A stretch of 64,000 bases of DNA, from the NCBI GenBank assembly GCA_002189035.1, contig CM007989.1:7049501-7113500 (forward strand), read 5' to 3'. This document shows positions 51,283 through 63,400 of this stretch, in pieces. Origin of the DNA: Utricularia gibba (lineage: Eukaryota; Streptophyta; Magnoliopsida; Lamiales; Lentibulariaceae). Under the pieces are notes generated by a model, which saw only the letters and a list, made by a program, of their open reading frames with translations, was not told the DNA's origin and made no database searches. How positions within the stretch are numbered: position 1 is the stretch's first letter; each line of letters opens with the position of its first letter. The translations under genes were made by a program, and so were the position numbers.

Positions 51283-53746
51283 TCAAAATTGTGAGTAGCC
51301 GTTGGATGTAACAATTTTGCAACAGTGGGTTTTGATTTGTTACTGCAATATCTGCATCCCGTTTATATATGTTACAGATAATAAGAAGCATTGTCTTGGT
51401 CTTTGTATTTCCGTGTCTGTGTGTGCCTCTGCGTCTAGAGAAACAGTGGATGTATGATCTCCTATAGTAATATTGCATCTAAAGTTACATGTCCAGTTAA
51501 TATCTCTTTATGCCCCAGTGTTTTTTGCACTATTTTTATAATTCAGATACTCCCAGCCCCCGTTTATTTCATCATTCAACTAATTTCGAGGTGCTATGGA
51601 GTCGTATGCCGTGACCTCATGCCATGTTATTCTTGGTGACACAAGGACAGCATGCGCTATTACTTGATGTGTACTTCACCTACAAGTTGAGGCAAATTTT
51701 ATTGGCCATCCTGTTGAATGTTTCACTAATTTCATACGTGCTTCTCTACCTTAAGTTGCATGATCTTTGTTTTTAGCCGAATCTTGATAGGACTGAGTTG
51801 GTATATAGGATTATCAATCATCTTGTGCAATGCCTTTATTTTTTCTTGTTCTTGCTGCCGTGTTGCCAAGGTAGGTCTTGCTTTATTCGAGGATCTTGCC
51901 TTATTTCATAAACCCTTTCGTCCTTTGTATGGATGAGAATATAGGATAACAAGCCTGCTATGGTTTACAGCTACACACTTGCTCAATGTGTTGTAGCGAA
52001 TTTGAATATAGCTGATGAACAGTCTTTCACCTATTGTATATTGTTCCCCGTTGAGAAACCTGGTGCTTCCCATGTTACACTCCCTGACAAGCTTATGTGG
52101 TGCTCTGAGCTTTGAAGAGTCTGAGGGTGACTCATCTCCTTGTCAGTTTATCCTTTGCTCTCTTCTCTTGTCTGCACACATGATTCTTTTATTGCAGCAC
52201 GCTGTACCATCCCATGGTATCAAGGGGCTCCATGTCTGTGACATGGTTGAAAAGAAACAGCAACCATAACATCACCATGACCACCATGTGGTTGCAACCG
52301 CAACAGCACATCTTCTCCTCATGTGTTGAACCAGTTCCAGCTTGACCCATGTTCTGAAGCTCCAACACTAATCCTTTCAGGTAAAAACTTGTTACTGCGG
52401 AGGAGCTTGGTCCATCTGGTTGAGTAAAAAGGGTAAATCTAAAAAGTGAATAATGATGTGCAATCTGTCCTGTGGATTTATGCTCATGTGGATTGTCTGT
52501 CGCAGTAACTTTTTCCTTGTGCGTGGGGTTGTGGTGTCGTCTGGTCAAAAATATGTGTTCACATCACATGGTGCCACCAGGTTCGCCCCTGTCTGCAAAT
52601 TAGGGTTTTAATCTCTCATCACATTCTGAAATTCAAAAAAATGGCTGGAAAATCGAATGTGCAGCAGCATTATTGGAATATTATTTTAAAATAATACGCC
52701 ATAATGAATTCCGTCTGAACCACACAGTCAATGCGGTGGGGTCCAGTAACATACGCTAAGAAGTATTATGCGGGTATTATATTTATCATCATCATTATTA
52801 TTATATTATTATTCCATATGCCCAATCAATGTTCGCCACGAATATACCCAGGAGGAGCACGTAAAAAAATACTACATTACTCCAACTATAAATGTTATTG
52901 GATCGAGTTAGGTTGGGTTTTTCATTTATATTTTAGATTTTAAACATTAATAATCTCAAATGTAAATGATATTGTATTTCGTTAGTATATATATGATAAA
53001 TTTATATTGTAAATTTTAAATGATGTCTATATTTATTCATAAAAATATAATATATTACATAATTAGTATTATAAAAACTATTTATATAAAAATAAAAATA
53101 ATAATTGATTCATGTTCCTATAAACGATTCATTCGGATTCAAATAATTTATAATCAGTTATTATACTTTGTTATGACCATTTATTATTGATTCTTAAATG
53201 GTTTCACTTCTAATTGGTAATAATTTCCGATCCATGAACATTTATAACTCCAACCATACACGAGCTCTTGTAATATTCATGTAAGAATTTATACTCAGGA
53301 TTAATTTTTTTATTATCTTGGAATGTGAAAAAAAAAAAAGTGATGGGATGGGTAAATGGCCCGGAAGAGCTGTGGGGTGGTCCTTATCAACTTGAAGCAA
53401 GTTGATTTTATGCCACCTACAAAGTTATCCTTTGTAACCTGGCAAGTGACATATTCGAACATTCGCGCGGATAGAATGAATATATGCAACCCAGCAGACC
53501 CATAGGAATAACTGCATCAAAGAATTCTTAGTGATGGTGAGGTTCCCTTCATTAGAACATGAATGCTGTTATCATCTCTTCTTAGTATAAATATGCATTT
53601 GGTTCTGGTAATCACTGTAAGCAGGCACTCATCTGGGGTGTACAGGAGGTAAGCGCCATGCTTTTCTTTTGCTTCACTAGAAGGGGATGGATATTTCAGT
53701 TGTCTCCAATCTGCTCTTCAGGAACTGGTTGGTTTCTGTACTGAAG
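51283..53746. other. Spacer between PB1 and HAD genes
   Basis: 51283-52600 is moderate-composition DNA that includes the PB1 3' UTR and possibly unannotated non-coding transcript; I see no protein with family support. 52680-53340 is AT-rich. 53340-53746 should be the HAD gene promoter and leader. Confidence 0.5.
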
Positions 53747-54960
53747 ATGGAAGGTGGAAGTTCACCTGGGAGTGGTCCTAAGTATGAATGCTTACTCTTT
53801 GATCTGGATGACACCCTCTACCCTTTGAGCTTGGGTATAAACATCGCATGCCGTAAAAACATCGAAGGTAAGGTGTATTATATATTTGTAGATCGATATT
53901 CGATGATCAAGAAGGTGATTCCCATCCATGGTGATAGATTATATGAGGCATCAGTTGCATATCCAAGAGAGTGAAGTGCCCAGGATGTGCTTGGACTTGT
54001 ACAGGGAGTATGGAACCACAATGGCTGGCCTTAAGGTATGCAGAAAACTGCTATAGGATCTGATCAGTATGAGTTTGAGCTAACTGTCTTCTGTATGAAC
54101 ATGGATTTGCTTGCAGGCAATCGGCTACGAATTCGATAACGACGAGTTTCATGCTTATGCTCATGGTAGATTGCCTTATGATTTACTGCAACCTGATCCA
54201 GTGCTGAGGAACCTCCTCTTGTCCATGCCTCAGAGGAAAATAGTATGCATCTCTGTGTATTAAGTGCTGAAAATTTTGGTCATACTAACTGGAGACTGTT
54301 TCATTGCAGATCTTTACGAATTCGGACAAAGTCCATGCTGCTCAGGTGGTTCGCCGGTTGGGGTTAGAAAACTGCTTCCATGATGTTATATGCTTTGAAA
54401 CTCTTAATCCTCCACCGGAACCTGCGAAAATCGAAGACGGGGTGGATGATGAGCATCTTGTTGATAAAGCTAAGAGAAGCAGTGAAGAGGATGCTGCTAC
54501 CTTGAAGAAGAGAATTATCTGCAAGCCTGTAATCCAAGCATTTGAAGCTTCTATACTCATGATGAACATTGATCCAAAGAAAACAGTAAGACTGAATTGC
54601 TTTTCTGTACACAGAATCAAAAGTTAGCCAGAAAGCTGATGAATCCTTCTCTGCTTCTTGTCAGATCTTCTTTGATGACAGCATTCGTAATGTTGCAAGT
54701 GCAAAAGCAGTTGGGCTTCATACTGTAATTGTGAGTTCAATATTTCATTGTTCTTGAAGATAATGAGTTGGGGTGCATCACGAGAGAAAGTAAAATAAAC
54801 ACTGCAGGTTGGAAGATCAACTCTGGTGCCTGGTGCAGATTATGCTTTGAACAGTATACACAACATTAGGGAAGCCATACCTGAAATATGGGAGACTGAG
54901 GAGGATTATTCAGAGCACAGGATACAGTCCTCTGCTGTTGAAACTGCTGTTTTAGCATAA
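53747..54960 (+). CDS. HAD-superfamily phosphatase, SDT1/pyrimidine 5'-nucleotidase type
   Basis: A soluble haloacid-dehalogenase-fold hydrolase related to yeast SDT1/PHM8, acting on nucleotide monophosphates or similar phosphate esters; the plant substrate is not fixed by sequence. Six exons in phase: 53747-53867, 53938-54035, 54117-54242, 54310-54585, 54665-54730, 54808-54960; 279 residues. HAD motif I is CLLFDLDDTLYPLSLGIN, with the nucleophile Asp in DLDDT; motif II is KIIFTNSDKVHAAQV; motif IV is IFFDDSIRNVASAKAVGLHT. The cap region reads EYGTTMAGLKAIGYEFDNDE. An insertion rich in charged residues (DGVDDEHLVDKAKRSSEED) lies between motifs II and IV, as in other plant members. An in-frame upstream ATG (53687) exists, but the 53747 start matches the usual short N terminus. 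Confidence 0.9.
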
Positions 54961-55266
54961 AGATCAATAGCATTAGCTTTTACAGCTTCTGCAATAAAAT
55001 CTCTAAGTGATTGATTGCAAGAGCTCAGTTATTGTATGGTCCCAGCCTGCCATTAATATGACACTAATTGTCTATCATAATTGTTGGCAAGATTTTAATA
55101 CAGAGAACTAACAGTTGATGAAAAGAAACAACACAAGTTAGCAGAGGTGAAACAAGAGCTGCTTAGGAAGATAACCATCTTTCGCCCAAAAGAGGGTATG
55201 AGGATACATGCAATCCCTCCTTTGTTTTAGTTTACATGCATTGTCCGGTTTGTAAGCATGGAGCCC

Positions 55267-57504
55267 TCAAACCAGAGGAAGAGGCAATCGTTCCAGAGCA
55301 TCATACACATGCCTCATAGAAGGCCTTTTATCTGGTGAAGATTGAGTGCAGGCCATTGCAATCTTAAGAACTGCGATCATTTCTTCTTCTCTGTCACCAT
55401 CCCCTGAAAGATTTGGATCCAAGACGTCCCAAACAGGTTTTCTCTCTTCGATACAGATTTGCATCCAGTGGACTAGGTCCATTTCTGAGCTGCCAACTTG
55501 AACAGAAGGTGATCTTCCTGTGATAATTTCAAGTAGAATCATTCCATAGGAGAAGACATCCCACTTTTGGGAAGGCTTCAGTGCTTTTAGTGCCTCCGGA
55601 GCTTGATAAAATTGGCTACATGACGATGTTGAGGAAAATGTTGCTGCCTCTGAAGCCGAAGCAATGCTCTGATGATGTGCTTGTACATTATCAGCAGTCA
55701 TTCGACTTGAATGCAGAGTTGGGGATTCCCCAGCAATGTTGGCAAGGCGACCAAGGCCGAAATCAGAAATTCTTGGCTCCATGTCCAGTCCAAGCAGTAC
55801 ATTTGACGGCTTCAGGTCTCCATGGACATACTTCTTGGGACTGAACTCATGCAGAAAAACTAGTCCTCTCGCAATTCCTTTCATGATTTTCAGACGAATG
55901 GACCATGAAAGTGGAGTGAATGTCGCCATCCCTGGCTTCCCTGTGCAAACAAAACTCCAAGCAGTCAGTAAGGCAACACGACAAGAAAGAAACAAGGCGC
56001 TAAAGGGTGAGAAAATCAAGCAATAACAATCTTTTCCTAAAAAGAAAGGTGAGAGCTTACCATGAATCGCCTGACCAAGATTCCCATTTGGTATGAAATC
56101 ATATATCAGCAACTTCTCATCAACAGACCAATAATAAGCTCTTAGTGTCACCACATTGGGATGCCTGAGCTTCCCAATGGCTTCCACTTCACTTTGGAAC
56201 TCCTTAAACCTTTGAGATCCTCCTTCTCCCAATCTTCTCACAGCCAAAATCAACCCACCATCAAGCACAACCTTATAGACAATCCCATTCCCACTCTTGC
56301 CAAGAACAAAAGCAGATGCCTTCAAAAGCTCATCGAGATCGAATCCCACGGCTGCATCCAACGGTACTAGATCATACTGTTCGATATTCTCAGAGAAACC
56401 CTCGGATTCCTCCTTTCTGAAACATAAGCATTCCTGTTTTCTTTTGCCACCCTTCCCACCATTTTCATCTCTTCGATTCCCGCGTGAAAATTTAGAGTAA
56501 CAGTATGAGAATAGCAGGCCTATTAAACAAATCCCAACTACATCTCCCACGATAATAGCAATCAAACCAGATTTACTCAGAGTTTGCCCACCAAGATCTC
56601 TTCTTCCATGGTTGTTGTTGGGCAAGTTTGGAAATGAATACGGGGAACCGCGATCGCCTTCAGAGGAACATAGATCCTTCAATGGAGGTCCACAAAGACC
56701 ATGATTTCCGATGAAAGCAGTAGGTCCTCTGTTTATCAAAGCTCCATTTTGTGGAATGGGGCCGCTTAAATTGTTAAAGGTGAGATCAATGTAAACCTTT
56801 TCTGGAAGATTTCCAAGACTTGGAGGGATTGAACCATTAAACTTGTTATGAGACAAATCCATGGTTTCTCGCATGTTGGAAAGATAACCCAAGTCATCAG
56901 GGATGGAACCAACAAAACCATTAAAAGAAAGGTCAAGCTTTTCAAGTAAAGACAAGCTTTTACCAAAGCCATCAGGCAAAAAACCAGTGAAGTTGTTTTG
57001 ACTAACATCCAAATTTCTTAGCCTCCTGCACTTAGTTAACGAAGCTGGTAATGACCCATTGAAAAAATTCTGTGACAAATCTAAAGTTTGAAGATACGGA
57101 AGGTTGCCAACCTCAACTGGCAGCGGCCCGGAGAAGGAATTCCCATAAATCACCAAACTTTGTAACCCCTGTGCCTTGAAGATCTCCGACGGTAATTCTC
57201 CATAAAGCTTATTGCTCCTCAAGTTCACATGCCTAAGCTGAGGGAGAGATCCAAGAGAAGAAAAAAGAATTCCGGCTAGTTTCTTCTTAGGAATGCTAAT
57301 AGATACAACTCTCTGCTCTTTACATGTAATGCCATTCCAAGAACAAGGGGTGTCATCTGACTGATTCCAATTGTTGAGTGCACCCTCAGGGTCCTCTGCG
57401 AGAAACGCCTTGAAAGACAGCAGAGCGATCCCCTCCTCATTCAGAGAGGCTACACCACAAATGCCACAACCAGCAAACAAAATCAACACCAAAGAGGCAA
57501 TCAT
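55267..57504 (-). CDS. ZAR1: LRR receptor-like kinase, ZAR1 type
   Basis: Homolog of Arabidopsis ZYGOTIC ARREST 1 (At2g01210), a plasma-membrane LRR kinase implicated in zygote division through calmodulin and G-beta binding. Two exons, 57504-56061 and 55940-55267, 705 residues. The start is [14 protein letters not shown], a signal peptide, chosen over an in-frame ATG 36 codons upstream. The LRR N-cap has [15 protein letters not shown] and [14 protein letters not shown]; about six LRRs follow, then [20 protein letters not shown] and the CGPPLKDLC cap. One helix ([20 protein letters not shown]) is followed by the [10 protein letters not shown] motif. The kinase has a Gly loop [10 protein letters not shown], Arg where most kinases have the VAIK lysine ([10 protein letters not shown]), HGD for HRD ([13 protein letters not shown]) and DFG (ISDFGLGRL). 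The VAIK and HRD variants are normal for this clade. The 120-base intron (55941-56060) has no stop and keeps frame. Confidence 0.94.
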   Translation of the reverse strand: MIASLVLILFAGCGICGVASLNEEGIALLSFKAFLAEDPEGALNNWNQSDDTPCSWNGITCKEQRVVSISIPKKKLAGILFSSLGSLPQLRHVNLRSNKLYGELPSEIFKAQGLQSLVIYGNSFSGPLPVEVGNLPYLQTLDLSQNFFNGSLPASLTKCRRLRNLDVSQNNFTGFLPDGFGKSLSLLEKLDLSFNGFVGSIPDDLGYLSNMRETMDLSHNKFNGSIPPSLGNLPEKVYIDLTFNNLSGPIPQNGALINRGPTAFIGNHGLCGPPLKDLCSSEGDRGSPYSFPNLPNNNHGRRDLGGQTLSKSGLIAIIVGDVVGICLIGLLFSYCYSKFSRGNRRDENGGKGGKRKQECLCFRKEESEGFSENIEQYDLVPLDAAVGFDLDELLKASAFVLGKSGNGIVYKVVLDGGLILAVRRLGEGGSQRFKEFQSEVEAIGKLRHPNVVTLRAYYWSVDEKLLIYDFIPNGNLGQAIHGKLSPFFLGKDCYCLIFSPFSALFLSCRVALLTAWSFVCTGKPGMATFTPLSWSIRLKIMKGIARGLVFLHEFSPKKYVHGDLKPSNVLLGLDMEPRISDFGLGRLANIAGESPTLHSSRMTADNVQAHHQSIASASEAATFSSTSSCSQFYQAPEALKALKPSQKWDVFSYGMILLEIITGRSPSVQVGSSEMDLVHWMQICIEERKPVWDVLDPNLSGDGDREEEMIAVLKIAMACTQSSPDKRPSMRHVYDALERLPLPLV

Positions 57505-60434
57505 CTCCCAGAAACAGAGAGAAACAACAGCCCAAAGCAACAGAACCGAGCTTGGGTTTATTCGCTTCCTCCAGAAGCCTAACAAAAAGCCAAGCAGATA
57601 GGGGAGAAACAAAAGCCTGCAAATGAAAATGGAAAATGGGGGGTAGTTTGCAGGCTAGAGAGAGAGAGTGACTATGAACAGACGTAAGTGTGAAAGCCTT
57701 GACAGCCTGGGAAAGAAGGCGTTGCTTTCAAATCAGAAGGACCAGGCAAACACACCTCTGAGAGAACACTATCAATTCTGTGGGGGAGCAGAAAGCTTCA
57801 TGACGAAAATAAAAACGAAACGAAACTACCCACTGGACAAAATGTGAAGCTCCTCTTGCTCTCCTACAGAACCAGACAAGGGAATATGTTCTGCTCCGAT
57901 TGTTTCATTAGGAGCCGGACGATTCCCTTCACTCCACTTGCAATCAAAACAAGATTTGGTTCATGAGATTAGAACATAAAGAATTAGTTTTTATATGACT
58001 TTGAGTTAGTAATTAAAAATTTAAAATTAAATAAAAGAATGAGGAGTGTAGATTTAGATAAATTCGACCTTATAATATTAAACAAAAATAATTCAATTTC
58101 AGATTTATGGATATAATTTATAATATTTATATTAAATACTCGTAGACTTTTATTGAGTCGAGTCATGTGAGACCTGAGGGAGCAGCAGATGTCATAAATA
58201 TCTTATAGTAATATTATTATTAATAATATTATATAGGGAATAAATAATTGATTTTATTGATGTGGACCCGGGATGTGGTACTCCCTCTCCCCCCTCCCTT
58301 CAATGGTTTGGGGGTCACCTACTATCATCACTGTGCACCTCTTGTATATACCACCTAATCTTGAAATTAAATATTGATGTATATGATGAGCTATAATAAA
58401 TATAAATTATATTAAAAAAATAAATTTAATTAATTATTAATGATTTATAATATTTTATATATTTAAATTTTCGATATAAGATTATTTGTTCTAATATCAA
58501 ATCTTTAAAATGACTTCCCTAACCATTTAGGTATGCTTGATAGAAGATTTAGATGACTTTAATAAGTTTTTAGTTTTAATAAATCTTGTTTAACTAGAGA
58601 TTTTATACAAAAGTATTTTTCAGAAAAATGATTTTAAATAAAGTTAATAGACAAGTGGTTTTATTTAAAGATATATATTTGATTTTAATTAAATACTACT
58701 TTTAAAAACACTTCCTCAACTGAAATGAAGACTTCCCCTCAACGGCTTAATTTCCCCGTGAGTGCCGGAAGGGTCTCCGCTTCTATTTCTATTCGCACCA
58801 GAGAATTTTTTTCAGAGCAAGTGGGCCCGCTCCCAACGGTCGCCCACCTTTCGAAATTTTCCTGAAATTTGGTTGTTTTCTCCCAAATTCAAACACTACT
58901 GAACTGTTTACTGATTTGGGTGGGGCCCGCTGTGTTTCCAATCCAGGTTTTCCTCCAAGCAGTTATGTGTGGGCTGGCATTGGGTTAGGCCCAACTCTTT
59001 CATTAAATACTGCCGGCCCATCAATACATTAATTGAAATCCTTTTTCTTTTTTTTTCCTAGGGCGAGGCAAACATTTATGACCAAAATCCCCACCCTTGG
59101 GGTTGTAGCCCGGCGGGGCGGGGCGGGGGCGCGACACTGGTCACGTGCAGGGCACGTGGTGCCCGACCACTTGAAACACTCCACATCCGTTACGATTATA
59201 TTATTTAATATTCTTCATTAAATGACGTGGACAATTTGAAAATTACTTTTTTTTTTCGGTTGCAACCCCATCACGCCTTTTTCGTGCATCTTTAGTTCCC
59301 ACCAGTCGGCACGTAGAAGAACACCAAGCCCATTAATGCCTTTTTTTTAACTATTTTGAAAATATTATTTTATTTGTGAAAATATTAAATCTGAATTGGA
59401 ATTTCCGACGGCATTGGAATGTAGGCTGAAATTTAATCAGCCTGACCGTTCCAGGAGTTGGGGACCCCGGCGGAGCGGTCAACCATTTAACTCCGACCTT
59501 CGTTTCTCGCACGGCTGTTTTGTTCTCCGAGGGAGTCGCTCACGACGCACCGGAACCGAACCAGAAATGGTTTTGGTTTTCATCGAAATGTAAAATTTGT
59601 CTTCTCTCTTGAAGTGGATTAGTTGTTGTTTTGCTTTCTCCTGATGTTGATGCTTCTTCCCTTTTGTAACTACCGATTTCCTCATTTTCCGCGAAACTGG
59701 GTTTTGGAAACTCTACTATCTGTTCCTATTTTTCCTCTTCCACTGTTGCGGCGTCTTTATGGGAGATTTTGCAACGGTTTCAGGTGGCGGCGTTTCGTGA
59801 AAGATCCTGCGTTCTCTGCCGGAGGCTGATGCAATGAAAATAAAAGGTATGTTCGCTCCGGGTCTCATTTTGTGGGATCAGTAAAAAGCTGAAGAGTATG
59901 CAGTACAGTCTGTCCTTGGACAGAGAGACGTAGTGGTTCGCAGGGTGAGGTCAGAGTACCCTCTTCTGGTTAATTGGAGTCTACTTCTTGTCGGTTTGAT
60001 GGGTAATCGGTTTTCGAAATCGTGGCTGGGTGTTAAAAAAATTTAGGGTCTTTGTCTAAAGGGGGTGGGGGTCCGATTTTCACGTGTGCCCGGCTTTTTG
60101 CTCAGTGGATCCCATGACTCAATACCGTTTCTTTGTGGTGAAGCATAGTTTGGTTCCTGTCAAAAATGCTGTCAATTCTGTGTTGCTGATAAACTGTCAC
60201 AACAAATGGAGAAAGATGTTTTTCTGTCTGAAGTGTGTATTTGAGGCCTAGGATCAGGGATAGTGGTTTGTTTTCGTGGATTACAACCAAGCTGCCTGGT
60301 TGTTTATAACCTACTCTTGCTAAAATGTTTCCAGATACCAACATTTTGGGCGATGAAAATTGGCGGTGCTTTAGCAGTATTCGGATGGGGAACAAAGCTT
60401 TTCATTGTAACTTGGTGGAATAGATTGTGAAGAA
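57505..60434. promoter_or_regulatory. Shared head-to-head upstream region of ZAR1-like and KIN-7 genes
   Basis: 2.9 kb between divergent start codons. 57640-57960 is the ZAR1-side leader, 57960-58720 is AT-rich, and 58720-59600 is GC-richer. The latter holds a GC run at about 59111-59133 (GGCGGGGCGGGGCGGGGGCG), two CACGTG G-boxes at 59142-59147 and 59153-59158, and AACGG cores at 58741-58745, 58835-58839 (CCCAACGGTC, close to the mitotic MSA element) and 59773-59777. A 5' UTR exon with a leader intron for the kinesin probably lies at 59600-60434. Confidence 0.5.
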
Positions 60435-63400
60435 ATGGGAGAGGTGGGCGCGGAAGGCTTGATGGATTGGGGTAAGGTGCAAGGAGATGCTGAAGAAAGG
60501 ATTCTGGTTCTGGTAAGGTTGAGGCCTTTAAGTGAGAAGGAGACCCTGCAGAATGAGGTTGCAGACTGGGAATGCATCAACACAATGACGATTTTGTACC
60601 GGAACAGCCTGCAAGAGCGATCAGGCCTTCCAAAAGCATATTCATTTGGTTAGTGGTAGTTGCTCCTATTCCATCTTTTCCTCTGATTGATCCTGCAAAT
60701 ATTGATGTCGGTCAAAGATATGGTGTTTCTGATCTCCATGTTATGCCTGTAGACAGAGTATTCAGAGGGGATAACACAACCCGTGAAGTTTACAATGAAG
60801 GAGTGAAGGACATAGCTCTCTCTGTTGTTGGTGGCATCAACTGTAAGTTCCTCCTGAATGATTTAGATTCAAATTTGTAGCCTTCCTTTCACCAATGAAT
60901 TTCTTGACCTGCAACTGACTTACCGAACCTCGTCGGCCTAATGTATATCAGCAACTATTTTTGCGTATGGTCAAACAAGCAGTGGAAAGACATACACGAT
61001 GAATGGCATCACTGAGTATACAGTTGCTGATATTTATGAGTATATGAAGAAGGTATGCGCTTGACTAACTCCAAACACGAATATCCCCAGATGTTTACGT
61101 TCTTGCAGATAATTTCCATTTTCCCATTTTTTGACTCTCTTTATGAACGTGCGCCATGAAATCCAGCATGAAGAAAGAGAATTCGTGTTGAAGTTCTCTG
61201 CAATAGAGATATATAACGAAGTTGTTAGAGATCTCCTCAATGCAGACAATACCGCATTGCGGTTACTTGATGATCCTGAAGTGAGCATTTCATAACCTGT
61301 TTCAGCATGTTTATAGATATTTTTTTATTAATTTACTTGGGTTCAACTTGTAGAAAGGGACCATAATAGAAAAACTTACAGAAGAGACCTTAAGGGATTG
61401 GAATCACCTTAAGAAGTTGATGTCCATATGTGAAAGTAAGAACATTTCATCTCTGTACTGGCCTTCATATGCTTCTTTTTCTGCTTCTCAAGTGTATTTT
61501 GCTGGTTCCAACTTAGCACAACGACAAATTGCGGAAACCCAACTGAATGAAGCAAGTTCTAGATCTCATCAGATTCTGAGATTGGTTAGTTCGCTCCTCC
61601 CAATGGCATCCTGTTTCATTCTTAAGTCTCCACCTCCAGTTCTGTTTTCTGGAGAAACGATAATTTTAAAAACCTTGTTTCCCCTTTCTTCATTGCAGAC
61701 AATCGAAAGTTCCGCTCGAGAGTTCATGGGAAATAGCAACTCAACCACCCTTGCTGCTAGTGTGGTAGGACTATATTTTGTCAATTTTCTTGTATGCACT
61801 TGGTGTACCAACTTTGTGTGCATGTAGAATTTTGTCGATCTTGCTGGTAGTGAGCGAGCGTCTCAAGCTTTATCAATTGGGCAAAGACTTAAAGAAGGAT
61901 GCCACATAAATCGTAGCTTGCTAACTCTGGGGACTGTCATTCGCAAACTCAGGTAGAGTGCTTCAAGTTCCACTTGCGATGTTTAATCTCTCTCATCCAT
62001 AACTCCAGCAATTATACAAAATTTGACTGCAAGGACTGCACTCTAATGCAGCAAAGGGAGACATGGGCATGTGAACTACAGAGACTCAAAGCTCACACGT
62101 ATACTGCAGCCTGCGTTGGGGGCAATGCAAGAACAGCGATCATTTGCACCTTGAGTCCTGCTAGAAGCCACGTTGAGCAATCAAGAAATACCCTTCTCTT
62201 TGCCACCTGTGCCAAGGAAGTATCAACAAATGCACAGGTCAATGTAGTGATGACTGATAAGGCTTTGGTTAAACACCTTCAGAAGGAGGTAGCTAGGCTG
62301 GAAAGTGAGTTGAGAATCTCAGGACCAACTTGCGATCATGCTGCATTGCTCAGAAAGAAAGATGTGCGGATCGAAAAGGTTCCAATAGTTTTCTTCGTCC
62401 CTGATTTTGAATGCATAGAGAGCAGACATGTATAACTTTTTCTATTTGATCTACAGTTGGAGGAGGAGAATAGGGAGCTGAAGAAGCAACTTGATATTGC
62501 TCGGTCTCGAAACAATGATCTATTTAATGCTATTGAAGATTATAAATCTGCACTCGAAGCTACTGGAGTGCAAAGCGTTGACAGAGCTTTTTTGAGCAAT
62601 GGAGTTCCAGGCCCTCTCCCATCAGAGAACGAGCATGATAATTATTCGTCTGAAAGTGCTTCTTACCGTGGCCAAAGAATGGTTGACAGTCTGATAGGAT
62701 ATGGAGAAGATTCCGAAGAGATCTCTCCAGAAGCACACTGTGCTGATATGGATGAAAAGAACGGAGGTAAATCATATGAATCTTTTTCGCCAGCAACCAG
62801 CTGTAGTGAAGTATGCACTCCGAACCATGTGGTTAAATCATTTGCTTCAAGTAGACGTGCTGGTGGAAATGGTAATGACTCTGCTTGTGGTGAAATTGAG
62901 CACAGAGTACAAGGATTGCACAGCATGGATTCACTTGTCACGGATGCAAATTCTCCGAGTGTCCAATCAGATACAGCCGCCATGTGCTCGAATATTGGAC
63001 GAAGCAGAAGCTGCAGGGCATATTTCATGATAACAGGATCACCCAACTCGGAGATGCCTGATCAAAACGAGGCCACACCTCCAACTATTTTGGAACAAGG
63101 CTTCACAGAAAGGACAATCGGTGCCTTTACCAGGAAGCAATGGAAACTTCCACCCGTGATATACGGTGCAGATGGCTCAAGAATAACAAGGAATGATTCT
63201 CTGTCTTCTGGCTACCGCAGTTTCGTAGATGCAACAGTAGATCATGAAAGCTCAGCAACTCATTGGGATGAGGAGATTCCTACGCTCGGATCATTTGTTG
63301 CAGGACTTAAACAGCTAGCAAGGACTGAATATGAAAACCAGAGTGAACCACAGGTCAGGCATCCATTCCTGAGCTATGAAAACCAGAATCCCTGATTGTA

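Noticed and set aside
52189..52548. 119-codon minus-strand frame between the PB1 and HAD genes
   Set aside because: His/Met-rich, no family resemblance, no splice context.
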